From positions 4,092,001-4,156,000 of the forward strand of contig AP026547.1 in assembly GCA_026075535.2 (NCBI GenBank): a stretch of DNA of 64,000 nt, read 5' to 3'. Position numbers and translations under genes: made by a program. The notes below the pieces were generated by a model. The model did no database searches, had not been told where the DNA came from, and was given only the letters and a program-made list of their open reading frames with translations. Shown here piece after piece: positions 12,441 to 23,578 of the stretch. Each line of letters begins with the position of its first letter. Positions within the stretch are counted from its first letter, which is position 1. The stretch is from Tricholoma matsutake (taxonomy: Eukaryota > Basidiomycota > Agaricomycetes > Agaricales > Tricholomataceae).

Positions 12441-14198
12441 AGAGGGGCAGTGGCTGTGAGATAGGGCCAGTCGGGGATGGTGAATGATTCGCCTAGGGCC
12501 AGCTGGGGGCAGATGTGCAGTGAGAGGGGGACAGGAGGTAAACAGGGAGCTTCCATGGATGTGGATGGCATCATCAGTGGCATGGCAGGGGTGTAGGACA
12601 GGGGAGGGGCAAAACAGCTTGTTTACAGGTGAGCTGAGGGGTGCTGGGGTGGGTGGCCAGTGAACAGGGCACATGGGGTGAACGGGGTGTGTCCCTAGCT
12701 GCAGATGGCATTGTTGGTGATGCGGTGGGCAGTGTAAGACATGTGGGCTGGTGAAACGGCATGTTTCTGGGGTTGAACTGGGGCGAGCTGGTGTGTATGG
12801 ATGGAAGCGTGGGCGTAGATGGTGAGTGGGGGGTGTCGTTAGGCGTCGACGGCGTCGTTAGTGATGCGGCAGGGGTTTAGGATGCAGGTGGCAGCAAAAC
12901 AGTTCATTTTGGCAGGCTCAGGGCCAAGCAAGGGCTTTGGGATGCATTTTGGGGGCATTTTGCTGGTTCTGGCTGTGTACATCGTTGTTCTTGAGCTGCC
13001 AGTAGTGGTCCCAAGTTGGGCAGAGCAGGGGGTTGGGCCGTCGTCGACAAACATGTCAATGGTGACGTGGCAGTCGTGCTGTACATTTTGGGGTGTTCAA
13101 CGAGGGTCAAGGGGGTGAGATGGGGGCAACAGGGTGATGTGGGAGGTGTCCTGGGCTTTCATTTTGAGTCCAGGGGTGAGCAGGGTTGCTCCGTCGAGTA
13201 AATGACATCTTTTGACAAGCACAATTGCTCATCCTCGCATAATGTTGTTAGTTGGGCTATAGACCAATTATGTACATTGTTTAGGGCCTGGCACTTGGTA
13301 TATGAGGTGGTAGCAGTCATCTGGCAGCTAGTAGATGCCCTAGTAGTCATCACAGATGTGGTTGCAGCAGGAGTCGCTGCCATTGTTGGTGATGATGTGG
13401 TGCTGGCAGTGGGTAGGGGGTGGAACAGGGGGCTGGGAAGTCTGCTGCTGGGCTGTAGGTCGACTGGGCACTGTGTGCCATCATTTTTTGAGATGCTGGG
13501 CACAATTTTGAAGCAGGGGGAGAGGTGGTGGTGGTGGTTGTCAACAACATTCACATTGTTGATGGGGGCTGTGCATGCATCATCAGCAGTGATGTGCCAG
13601 GTGGCGGTGGTGGTAATGGATGTGTAGGGGTGTCATCGAGGGTGGGGGGGTGGTTGTAGAGGGTGTGGACATGGTGCTCAAAGACACAGAGGTTGAACGT
13701 AGTGGAAGTTGAGGTTGTGCTAACACTGGTACTAGAGGTAGTTCTGGTGGTTGTATTGGTGGTAGAGCTGCTAGTAGAAGTGGTAGTGGTAGTAGTTGAT
13801 GTTCTTGAGGGCGAAAGGAATATAGTACTGCCTGCTTGAGAGGATGTCATGTCTGAAGGTTTGGCCGGGCCTTTGCCAGTTTGAACCAGAACTAACAGTG
13901 ACAAAACAAGAGGAGCAAGGCTCCCCTGTCAGCGGATGATAAGCCCTCAGTTGGTTGTACCTCCTTCAATGAATGCAAAGCAAGGGACGAAGAATCAAGA
14001 TGCTTGGGAAGAAAAAGGTGGAGAAGGAGGTGTGGAGATGATGAACAATGATGGCACATGGTGTCGGTCACATAATCGAGGCCAATACAAGGTGACCAGC
14101 TGGTAGTGAGGGCGGAACAGAGGTGGGGAGACAATGAATGACACCATCATTCAAGTCGTCAAGCCCAATACGAGGTGGATGGGTGGTAGTGAGAGTTT

Positions 14199-14293
14199 CA
14201 GGAAGGTGGATGAGTGTCAGGAAGGTGGATGAGTGTCAGGAAGGTGGATGAGTGTCAGGAAGGTGGATGAGTGTCAGGAAGGTGGATGGGTGG
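14199..14293. repeat. 19-bp minisatellite, five copies
   Basis: Five head-to-tail copies of caggaaggtggatgagtgt. The first four are nearly identical and the last diverges in its final bases. It lies inside LTR element copy A. Confidence 0.85.
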
Positions 14294-14964
14294 TATCAAG
14301 AGCTTTAGGACAATAGAGAGATGATGAACAATGCCACACACTGTTGTTCAAGTTGTCAAGGCTGATGTGAGTGGCAGTGAGAGTGAAAATATGAACGACA
14401 CCATACAGGGCATTGTTCACATCATTGGGAACCAAGATATGGAGGCAACAAGTGGAGGGGTGGGGTTGAGACAGAACAGATGGGGTAGAAATAGCAAGGC
14501 CATATCATACAGCACTGGATGAGTCGACGTGGCTTTCACATGGGAACTATGTGAGTAGCGCACGGTCTACCCATTGAGGAACCATGAGTAATGTGGAATG
14601 GGAGGGAATGTGAGAGAAGTGGAGTTGAGACAAGGCAGGTGGGGCATACACAAGACCGGCGGCATGGAAATGAGAAATCAATGGCGCCACATGGCACTGA
14701 ATGAGTCAGGTAGGAAACCTCAGAAAGAGAGGTGCAGGCATCAAACAGGTTGAAGGGAGGTTGAACCAACAGAGCAGGCTAGACGAGAGAGAGAGAACAA
14801 GACAGAGGAAGAGAATGAGAGTGGGCATTGTGTTGTTGTCAAGCTGATGGTGTCGGTGTAAAAAAATTGACCATTGCGGTAATTTCAGGGTCGGCATGGT
14901 TTTGGGGAAAAGAATGTGTGTGAGAGAGTAGAGTGCATATAGTAAGCTCGTTACAAAAAAAAAG

Positions 14965-15157
14965 TGGAAGGAAGCCGGAGCTTCCAACACTTGAGACTCA
15001 AGGGGACAGGAACATGTAAGGAACTTAGTATATTTTGGGGGAGGAAACTAAGATACGGTACAAGTATTCAAAGTATAGACTATATACTACTAGAATAACA
15101 TGTGATAAACTGGGTTGCATGTGATATTGTTGTGATGATGTAAGAGGAACTCTTACA
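14965..15157. repeat. LTR A2 (right)
   Basis: 193 bp, closely matching A1 and preceded by an A9G run. It ends in cttaca and is followed by cgcac, the partner of the left-flank tgcac. Confidence 0.7.
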
Positions 15158-18049
15158 CGCACTTGTTCTGCATCCACTTTGCTGTCTTGATCTTTGACAG
15201 GATTGAGGAGACCAATGTCACCTAATTTCTTTCTGAGACCATGTAGGAGATCTTGAAGAGAAATCAAAAGCTGGTTTTTAATCAATTGTCAGTCAGGAGT
15301 TGGTGAAGATCATAAATAGAAGTCCCAGATATCAGCAGAAAGTTCAGCTTGATATGAATTCCATAGATTGCAGACTATTTCTCCCTCAGTAGCAAGAACA
15401 GCAAATAGCCAACATAGTTGAGAAGGTGGAGAACCCAAATGAAGGAGTTCTTCAAAAGCCATGGTTGCTTCATTGGAATTTTGGAATAAGCCAAAGTTTT
15501 GAGCAGCTGATTGAAAAGTTGGATGAAGTACACCATCTACTGTTTTTAGTTCTTTCCAGCTGTGAGCACTTTGGTGAAGAAGAAGCACTCTTAAGTAGAA
15601 CACTTCACCATGTTGTGGATAGACCATCTGGATGCAACTAACTCCTTGGTGTTTTTCACCAAAGAAACAAATGCACATGCGAGGCTGCCCTTCATATTCA
15701 TTTTCTAATATCTCCAATAGATGCATATTTTTGGTCGGATCATGAGGAATGAGACAACATTTAGCACCAAAATCTGAGTACATCAAATCATCTAATTGAG
15801 GGTGTATTGGACGATCGAGGTAGTGAATGAGAAGTGTAGCATCAGATTCCGAATGATTTCTGCATTTGAATTGTCCATGATGTTGACCGGGAAGATGAAT
15901 TGGTAATCATTTGACTCCGGGAAATTTGTCAGTGATGTGATATGAAGCTAGACACATTGCAGATTCTATTGAGGAGAGATAACAGCCTCTTTCATAGTCT
16001 TTAATTTGATCAACAGGTTGATGTTTGTGATCAGAAGTAGGTGTTTTGTTCGTTTTTACAACAGCCCAATTAGTATGATCAGGGCCTTTGTAAAAGTATT
16101 TGAAGAGATATTGAAAGAGGTTAACCATTCGAAGTTGATGTGGCAATCATATTTAGCGGTGAAATATGGAATGTTCAAAACAACATTGCAATCTTCAGGT
16201 TGACTGCGGCGTGGCTCATAATATCCTGATGAAGATATGAATCTCATTACTACAAAAGGCAAGAAATAATAAGTAGTGTACCTCTGTCATTGAAAGTAGC
16301 TTCATCGTTCAGATCCTTAGGGTATCCATAACTACAGGCAGTATGAGGCCATCCACATCAATGATAGGAATTAGCAGGACTGTGTTTATGAATCATGTGC
16401 TTCAACACAGCATCTTGGAGAAGACCAGATTGTTGAGGAACTTCCACAGTAAGAAAGGAAGATATTTGAGCAGCAGTTTGAGGAACATCTTTGAGTGCCA
16501 GGGCAATGTGAGCATGAGGTAAACTGTGCTTTTGAAATTCAGTGATGCAAATATGATATAATATTGGTCCCATGAATTTGGCAAGGTCTTTCATAAAGAT
16601 AGAGAGATATCGATGAAAGACACGGATTACAACATCAGGATGATCACTCACATTTTGACCATGTAGCAGTTCAGATGAGATGGCAGGCCATGTAGGGTTA
16701 GTTCTGAAAGTGATGGATCCAATAGCCTTTCGAAGTGCTAGACAATCCAAAACATTGGCAGCAGACCAAGCAGGAGAATGTACAAATGTAGATGGGAGTC
16801 TGACGTCATCAGAAGGTTCTTCATCACCATCACTACTGTATTCTTCTTCATCTACCTCTGTATGTTGATTATTGCGAATGTATTTGAGGCATGATTCTTC
16901 AATCGCACTTCACGCATCCACCAGATATTCCCCTAATCATAATGTGAGCAGAGTTGTATAAGAATATATGCAGAATTTCACCTGTTAATCATGAGAACAT
17001 GGACAACTGCTCAGCATTGATGAAAAAGTGAGAGTGAAACCACCAGGATTGAGAAAAAGAATTTCTGTTTGAATTTGATCAACCAGGAAACCACCCCAGA
17101 TCTCCATAGGGAAAGAGTGAGACGTAATGAAGAGGTTCAACGTAAGGAGAAGACAAAGGGAGAAACGATGAACCGTTTCTCCTTTATGTCTAATGACAAT
17201 GGTTTGAGGAGCTGGAGGACATGCAGGAGCAAGAGAAACAATGGCAGCAATTTCATCCTGAGAGATTTGGTGTGGTAAGTCTAAGTGAAGTGTGAGATCG
17301 CTTTCATTGTCAGAATTCACTCGCAGACAATCTAAATTTTGAATGTATGGGTTAATCCTCCATAAGCCTTGTTGTGCTGATTCAATCCAATTATGTGAAA
17401 TGTTCCATTCTCTCGCTTGTGAGAAAAAAGTAGAGGGGTCATAAATAAACCATCGTATGGCATGTTGGCCTTCAGTCACTGGAATCATTTGATGATAAGT
17501 CTGCCCTTCTGATAATGTAACAGCAGAGACACCAGAGTCAAAATGCATAAAATCACCATCATAGACACCCAGTGCAGTCATGGAAAATAGATTGTTGAAA
17601 GGTCATGAAAGAGTGCCGAGATTTGGATGGTGAAGGAAGGTGTTCCATTCAGCAGGATAAGGGGGTAGAGGAGAAAGCTTGTGAGCTCCTCAAGGACCAC
17701 AAACAAAGCATTTGTTGTTAGTCTGTTCACCAGTTAAGACCTATGAGTCAGTCAGAATACAGATGTTGAAACCATCCAAATTACAATACACCTTGATGTT
17801 GCAGTATTGGCAACAACAATTCCAATGAAGTTTGATTGATGAAATAGTAGATGATTTGTTAAGTACAGCCAACCGCTCACACCAAAAAGTTACATTTGCA
17901 GGTTTGGAAGTAGACTGGTGTTGTGCTTGTCGATGTGCAATTGTGTTCTCACAACGTGATGCAGCAGCTTCTTCTTCAGTGAAGTGTACTCTTCTATGTT
18001 GCTGAGCAGAAGTGAGTTGAATCCTTCGGTCCTCAGTAACAGCAGCCAT
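15158..18049 (-). pseudogene. Helitron 1 RepHel, N-terminal and Rep (HUH) half
   Basis: Minus-strand fragments in Helitron order. An N-terminal Arg/Glu/Ala-rich start (18049) carries HRRVHFTEEE. A Helitron N-domain-like part follows (17581-16985). The HUH endonuclease region at 16750-16358 contains ITEFQKHSLPHAHIALAL, with HAH as the metal-binding HUH pair. Then come LFQYLFKYFYKGPDH (near 16120) and GEVFYLRVLLLH with TVDGVLHPTF (near 15560). These are the canonical RepHel landmarks upstream of the helicase. The frame is broken repeatedly and the downstream helicase is displaced beyond copy A. Rep would nick and join single strands during rolling-circle transposition; this copy cannot encode it. 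Confidence 0.75.
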
Positions 18050-18679
18050 ACACAGTCAGAATTGTATTACAACAAAAATCAGAGACAATGAAAATATGTT
18101 CAGAGCATATATCAGAGACGATGATGACTATGATGTGTAATACCGGAGATCAAAAATGGGCTTTGAATGTCCTACCTGTGCTTAGGCCTCTGTGGTTCAA
18201 CAGAAGTGAACAGACTCATGACCAACAACAGTGATATGCAGCTTATACAGTGGAAGAGTTCATAGTGGAAGAGGCAAGGTCTATGGTGAGTGTAACAATC
18301 CTCACAATACACGTCTTCTGGAGTCCAAAGGCGGACCTCGAATGATGATGGACAGGTGAAACACAGGGAGATATTTAAAGAGAGTTTAAATGAGGAGATA
18401 AACATAGCCAAATAATCTCCAAAGATACCGATCTGTGCAAAACTCAATAGTATGACTTGTTTCTTTTGTAATAATAGTCTACACAACCTATTTGACCATT
18501 AAAATACATAACTGAAGCATAAATACAACTCGGATTGCAAGCCCACAACTTTGGGCAATCTCAATTGGCTTAGCCGGCTCAGAGCTGCTCAGGGTGACTC
18601 AGCGCCATTTTGATCGGCTCAAGCACCTGAGCTGCGCCGCGGGCGAGCCAAGCCAAGCCATGGCATCACTACCTCTGCT

Positions 18680-19047
18680 TGCATGAGGGATTGCAGGTGC
18701 TAACGGCGATGATGAGGACACCTGTCACCGACAATGGGAGGGTGCATGGCTATGGCTGACAACAACAATGACAGGAAGGGTGGGGTCGACAAACATGCAC
18801 AGGAGGGGTGGGAACGACAAATACACACAAGACGACAATGAGCACACAACCCACCCAATGCCCAACACCAACCCCACTGCCAACCCCAATGACACCAAAT
18901 AACCCGACAGCTGAAGAGGGGTCCTCGCAGTCTGGACCTGGTTTGTGGTCTGCTCCTCACCTGGACCTGGACCTGCAAATGTGGTCCAGTCCACCTGCCA
19001 GCTGGACCTGGTTCAGGCAGTCCTGACCCGGACCTTGGACAGTGTAG
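18680..19047. other. Low-complexity spacer
   Basis: C/A-rich simple sequence (acccac, cccaatg and gacctgg variants) with no coding or structural element I can support. Confidence 0.35.
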
Positions 19048-19900
19048 TGATGATGCTCGACCTGGAAACCCAAACAAAACACCTAAAAGGGTCCTATTCG
19101 GATGACACAAGTCAGAGGAAGGTTGTGAGTCATTCTAAACTTTCACCAATCTCCAGGAATAATCAAAGAATTGATGTGAAGCTATTTCGGGATATGCAAA
19201 GCTATTTTGGGAGGTGCAACATAATTTTGATGTTTCGACAAGTTTTGGGATTGCAAAATGGAATTTGACAATATTGGTGAGTGATGCGAGGGTCGATAAA
19301 CAATGCGAGAGGTGAATGAGGATGAATACAAGAGGGTGACAATATTTTCAAGAGGTGAAATGTGAACAAACAAATTTTGATGAAGTCTAAAGAATTTTTG
19401 GACTGAAACTTGTGACTCAAACAATGAGAAGAGAGTTTTAGCTCTCAACTACTAATACTATACTTGGGGGACACTTCCCTTGTTATTTATTGTAGATAAT
19501 ACAAGGGTTTTATATGTCAAAAAGAGATAGTACCAAAAAGGGAATAGTGAAGCATGTGGAGGACATGAGGCAAGAGAAAACATATGAACTCCAGGGATGA
19601 AGTGATAATCAATATGGAACAATAAACACGAGTGTAGGGAGTGTGGGAGACAATAAATCAAAATACAGACTGTCCTTTTGTTCTAATATTTACTAGCATG
19701 CATAATAAGATTGAAGTTCGCAAAAATGTTGAAAATGTCCAAAATTTGATTGGAAGCTTGTGAAATACCCGAAAGATGCCAAAAAAGGATCACAAATAAT
19801 CAGGGGGTTCGTGGCTGTCCATTGATGATCAAGAAAATGTGGGCTGGTGGACCTATCAATGGTGAATAGCAATCGTCTTTAGTTAAGCGGAACACACATC
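19048..19900. repeat. Interspersed LTR-like repeat, copy C1
   Basis: Starts tgatgatgctcgacct and shares with copy C2 (25805 onward) the edge tgatgat(g/a)ctcgacc, the segment agaggaaggttgtgag and, further on, a tract ending catgaggcaag. The right boundary is not resolved. It looks like a degenerate solo LTR or non-autonomous element. Confidence 0.45.
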
Positions 19901-19917
19901 GCTATGGCACTCCACAA

Positions 19918-21620
19918 TTATCCAGGCAGCAACCAAGGACCAGCAGCGTACGCAATCAAGAAACCAAAAAGCATCGCCCACCACATATTAACACGATATT
20001 CAACCCGACCCATTCCCACAGCTTCCAAGAGTGAATCTTCTAGTCCATGAGCCATAGCCTCCATCCCAAACAATGCCCTCGCCCTCTCCCTGGCTCTCTT
20101 CGACAAACTGTCCCGTTCTCTGTCACTCATCGAGACAATCTCATACAGTGCGCCAGCCCATGCTTCGCGATCTGGGGATCTCAGCCATCCCGTCCTTATG
20201 TCAGGCGGATCGTCCAACACACTCTCCATCGGTCCGCCGCTATTACACGCCAGAACTGGGACCCCGCACGCCATAGCCTCCACAGGTACGACACCAAAAT
20301 GCTCGTTTTCGGGGGTATAGAGTAGTGCTATCGTGAATGGACTCCGAAGCATGGCTGTCCGCTGGAAAGTGTTGAAGTTTAGAAGGAAAAGGACATCCGG
20401 CTTCTTTCGTGTCATGTTCAGAGGTGGGATTTTGACGGGTTTCTGCGTGGAGGCCGGAGTAATGACATTGTAAGTTAAGGATAAGGATTTGGCAAGGTCG
20501 ATGAGGGAGTAGAGGGTCAGCAAGTTGTCTTCTAAACGTGGGTCGTAGCCGCCTATTTAGACATCAATCGAGATTCCGATGACGAGGATCCGAGTTTACC
20601 GGCCAGTATAAGGCGCATATCTTTATATTCAGGTCGCGTCGTGATTTTGACTCTGAGGTCGGCAAAAGACTGTATGGCGAGCGCAGCATTTTTCTTCCTT
20701 TCGAAACGATTCAAAGATACAAAGGTTAGACGGTCACTAGTGTGATCGTTAATAGTCGACTGGCCGTAGAATGACACGAAGCTCACGAAGTTATTGCAAT
20801 GATATCAGGGTCGTTGGCGTCTACATCCGACTCATAGGCAGAGATATTAATTCCAGGGTACACCACACGTAGCGGTTGCCGAATAGAGCTAAAGTAAGTT
20901 TTGAAGACGCGAGCTGTAAATTTTGAATTGGCAAAAATGATATCAGACTGTCCTGCGATGCCAAAACAGCGTGTCAGTTCCCAGAATTGTCAAAGAGGGT
21001 TGGGATTACTCGTTGTAATTTCCTCCAACCAGTCCATTGGATATCGATATATTCCCTTCAGTAGACTCCCCTGCCTCTTCATCACACGGCCTTCTACGAA
21101 CGCCCCGTAAGCGAGCAATTTGTCTGGGAAATGGCCATAGAAAACAACGCGAGTCTTGCCGAATATTCTAAGGAAGGGGATGCAAGTCGAAAGCTGGTCC
21201 ACAAAATAAATGTCATATGTCGGTGCTTTCGAACACAACAAGTGGCTAGTCAAATGTAGCTGTCTAGCATGAGCCAAAAAAATGTGGAATTTGCCATTTA
21301 ACGAGCGGGGAAATGGAGGAACGATATGATGAACTCTCAGAGTTCCTTTGAGACCGTAGCTTGTTAACTGTCTTGAAACGAGATGTGGAGAATAGACTCA
21401 CCGTCTCTGGTCTCGTCGAAACAATGATTGGGGTCGTGATGAGATGTGTAAATGTCAATGCAGTGTCCTCTTGTTTGAAGGCCGAGCGCAGCATCGACAA
21501 CAAGGCGCTCTGCACCACCTGAACAATGACATGTCAAGGAAGAGAATACTCAAGAATACTAGAATAAGCACCGATTCCAAGGTCGGGATGGATGAACGCA
21601 ATTCGCAATGGAGTCGACAT
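19918..21620 (-). CDS. ALG2: ALG2 alpha-1,3/1,6-mannosyltransferase
   Basis: GT4 glycosyltransferase of the ER membrane (cytosolic face) that adds the second and third mannoses to Man1GlcNAc2-PP-dolichol in N-glycan precursor assembly. Six exons: 21620-21572, 21518-21402, 21345-21010, 20952-20787, 20736-20600 and 20552-19918. Introns are 47-57 nt and all phases agree, giving 1,440 nt or 479 aa, the usual ALG2 length. The N-terminus is [20 protein letters not shown] (donor-fold start). Then come [35 protein letters not shown], and the EX7E-type block [22 protein letters not shown]-terminal hydrophobic segment ([17 protein letters not shown]) would anchor it. I see no defect. It is divergent from the F-box gene with only 49 bp between start codons. 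Confidence 0.95.
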
Positions 21621-21669
21621 AAAGATGTGAACTGTTTGACCCTGAATCTAATTTCAGTTTCACACCATC
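21621..21669. promoter_or_regulatory. 49-bp divergent intergenic region between ALG2 and F-box start codons
   Basis: ATG of ALG2 (21620, minus) and ATG of the F-box gene (21670, plus) face away from each other across 49 bp. The promoters and 5' UTRs must overlap each other or the neighbouring coding sequence. No clear TATA box is visible. Confidence 0.6.
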
Positions 21670-22972
21670 ATGAGCATCGTCGAACAGCACGCTCAGTCCA
21701 TGCTGGCTCCAGCAAAAGGTTGGAAGCGACCAAAGATTATTCTCCCCGACTTGCCAGCCGAACTGTGGATGACGATCTTTCGAGAAGCGACATGGGTTTC
21801 TCGTATCCTAGATTCTGATTCTGTTGAAGAGTTTGGTTCCTTAACCTCACGTCAGCGTATTCGACCCTTGCGAGCGTCTCTGGTACGTGTGTGCCAAGAT
21901 TTCCTCAGGAATGTAGATTGAAGTCTGATAGATAACGAAACGATATCTGGTACGGGTATGCAAACAATGGTATTCCTTAGCGATCCCATTCCTCTACGAA
22001 AGCATCATCATTGGCCGGTGCAGGACCCTAAATACTTTACGCGACGCTTTGCAATCCTTGTGCAGTCCAGAAAATCTCGATGCTGGCAACGGCCATCCGC
22101 TGGGCTGGTGGACAAAACGATTGGATGTTGCCATGCGCGACAATGGCAGCGATACTGAAAGTGAGCTCGAGTCTCTGTCACAGATCATCCAATCCCTCCC
22201 TAATCTCAACATCCTTGTTTTTCGCGTTACGACGTCGAAATATCACAATGTTCTTCTTCCGGGGTCTTTCTTACACCACCTTTCAAGATCGGCTGGATCC
22301 AACCTACAAGCAATTGTTTGGTACACAAGGGCACTCACGCCTGATTCCCCTCAGTGGTATGCCTTCCTTGCAGGCATGCCTACCATTCGCACGCTTTCCT
22401 GTTCTCAGTTCTTCGACGATTTACTGCCCGCGTTGCCGGCATTGAGAACCTTCTCTCTGCATGACATATCTTCCTTCCCAAATCCCTCTCTTCCCAACCC
22501 ATCCCTGCGTCATCTCACCTTCGGTGTATACAAATGTGACGTGAATTGGAAGGTGTTTCTTCTGAACCATGGGCAGCAACTTGAGGTAATCCAGGTGCAT
22601 ACTATATGGAAATGTTGGGTATCACACGTTGTCCAGGCGATTTCTCAGTCCTGTCCAAAACTGCAACGGCTTGACATAGCGATCCAAACGTGGGAGGAGC
22701 TAAATTCATCGCAAATATCACTGCCAGCTACGATCCACACATTCGGGCTATACTGCATGCAGCCACAAGCCCCCAGGACAGGTTACAAACAGCTCTTTAG
22801 CGCGCTAAAAGATATGAAATTTGGTCCTGCATTCAAGGTCATCCAGCTCCTACGCTCAAACAATGTAACAGATCTATATGGGCGCCATCGACAGTTGCTC
22901 TTGACTAATATGCCGAAGCTCCGCGAGTTGGGATTTGAGATACAAGACCACGAAGGACAACCATTATTATGA
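21670..22972 (+). CDS. F-box protein with degenerate LRR-type C-terminus
   Basis: Two exons, 21670-21882 and 21932-22972, with a 49-nt intron (GTACGT...GATAG). They join in phase 0 and give 417 aa. The N-terminal F-box is ILPDLPAELWMTIFREAT, followed after splicing by ITKRYLVRVCKQWYSLAIPF. The rest has irregular leucine-rich segments (LPNLNILVFRV, LPALRTFSLHDI, CPKLQRLDIAI, MPKLRELGFEI). This architecture is heavily expanded in Agaricomycetes. By family it acts as a substrate adaptor for an SCF (Skp1-Cullin-F-box) ubiquitin ligase; the substrate is unknown. No frame defect is seen. Confidence 0.8.
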
Positions 22973-23578
22973 CACTTTCCAGCCTCAAGGGACAGGAACG
23001 TATTTTCCTCCAACTGACGAGAACTCGACTAGGCCCGAATCCGCAGAAGGGTTGCCAGCACGCCGAGGTCTTCGGTTTCTTTGTGCGTCGAGCCTAAAAC
23101 CCGTGTGTCCTCATGCGCACGCACCAGTCTCTAACGAATTTCCGTCATGTGTGAATTGAATGTTCTAATTTGGATAGGAAGCAAAGTCCAGTAGATGACG
23201 AGACCATCTGTCGTATGGGTGTGCAAAAAGGAAACCTTGATCGTCTACAGTCTTCAGGGATTTAGCAATGCAGTCGTTTGCCGATGACATTGTTGGGATC
23301 TAGTAGTTATGTGCGACGGACTCGATGTTTCTTTCACGCATTGTTCAGTGCTTTATCCTACTTTGATTCTTGGATTTCTGCGTTGCTCTGCGGCAGTATC
23401 TTGGGGTTCTCCTATGGCTTTCTCGTATGTTTGGCTCGGTTGTTTGTCTCTATTGAAATAAAATGCCGGTCAGCCCCAAGTGTTAGCCCTTTGGTTTACA
23501 ACTTGTGCTACAACTTATTTAACATCTCTATCCCCTTCCCCTCCTTTAACCCTATCGTACTACAGATTGATTTAATTT
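22973..23578. other. Intergenic between the F-box gene and the Ser/Pro-rich gene
   Basis: Presumably the F-box 3' UTR and the promoter of the next gene. A T/C-rich run just upstream of 23579 resembles fungal core-promoter pyrimidine tracts. No other feature is seen. Confidence 0.35.

Larger units (their letters stand above)
11919..15157. mobile_element. Non-autonomous LTR element, copy A
   Basis: Two LTRs (11919-12102 and 14965-15157) flank 2.86 kb with no gag or pol. The flanks give a 5-bp duplication, tgcac at 11914-11918 and cgcac at 15158-15162, differing by one C/T change. The insertion lies inside the Helitron 1 helicase gene. The interior is G/T-rich on the plus strand and reads as Ser/Thr/Pro-rich protein on the minus strand. 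It also contains a signal-peptide-like ORF on the minus strand (MPTLILFLCLVLSLSS, start 14828). Possible polypurine tracts are seen for both orientations, so I leave direction open. The minus sense is favoured by the ORFs and by GAGTATGAGAGAG abutting TGTAAG. Confidence 0.65.
8909..18679. mobile_element. hAT-type element boundaries (TIRs plus 8-bp TSD) enclosing a Helitron and an LTR element
   Basis: The octamer cctctgct occurs exactly at 8909-8916 and 18672-18679. Directly inside are inverted termini: tagtgttgccaacggc from 8917, and tagtgatgccatggct read inward from 18671. An 8-bp duplication with TIRs starting TAGTG and containing TGCCA is the hAT superfamily hallmark. Both ends continue into subterminal GAGCC/GGCTC-rich sequence (about 8932-8990 and 18560-18660), also seen in fungal hAT non-autonomous elements. 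I find no hAT transposase inside. The simplest reading is a small non-autonomous hAT that later received a Helitron, which then received LTR element A. Confidence 0.7.

Noticed and set aside
12160..14140. Many open frames on both strands in the G/T-rich interior of LTR element A
   Set aside because: Repeat-driven stop-free stretches; only the shared Ser/Thr/Pro tail and one signal-peptide-like start have any support.
14199..14293. CRISPR-like array
   Set aside because: Head-to-tail 19-bp minisatellite without spacers, in a eukaryotic transposon.
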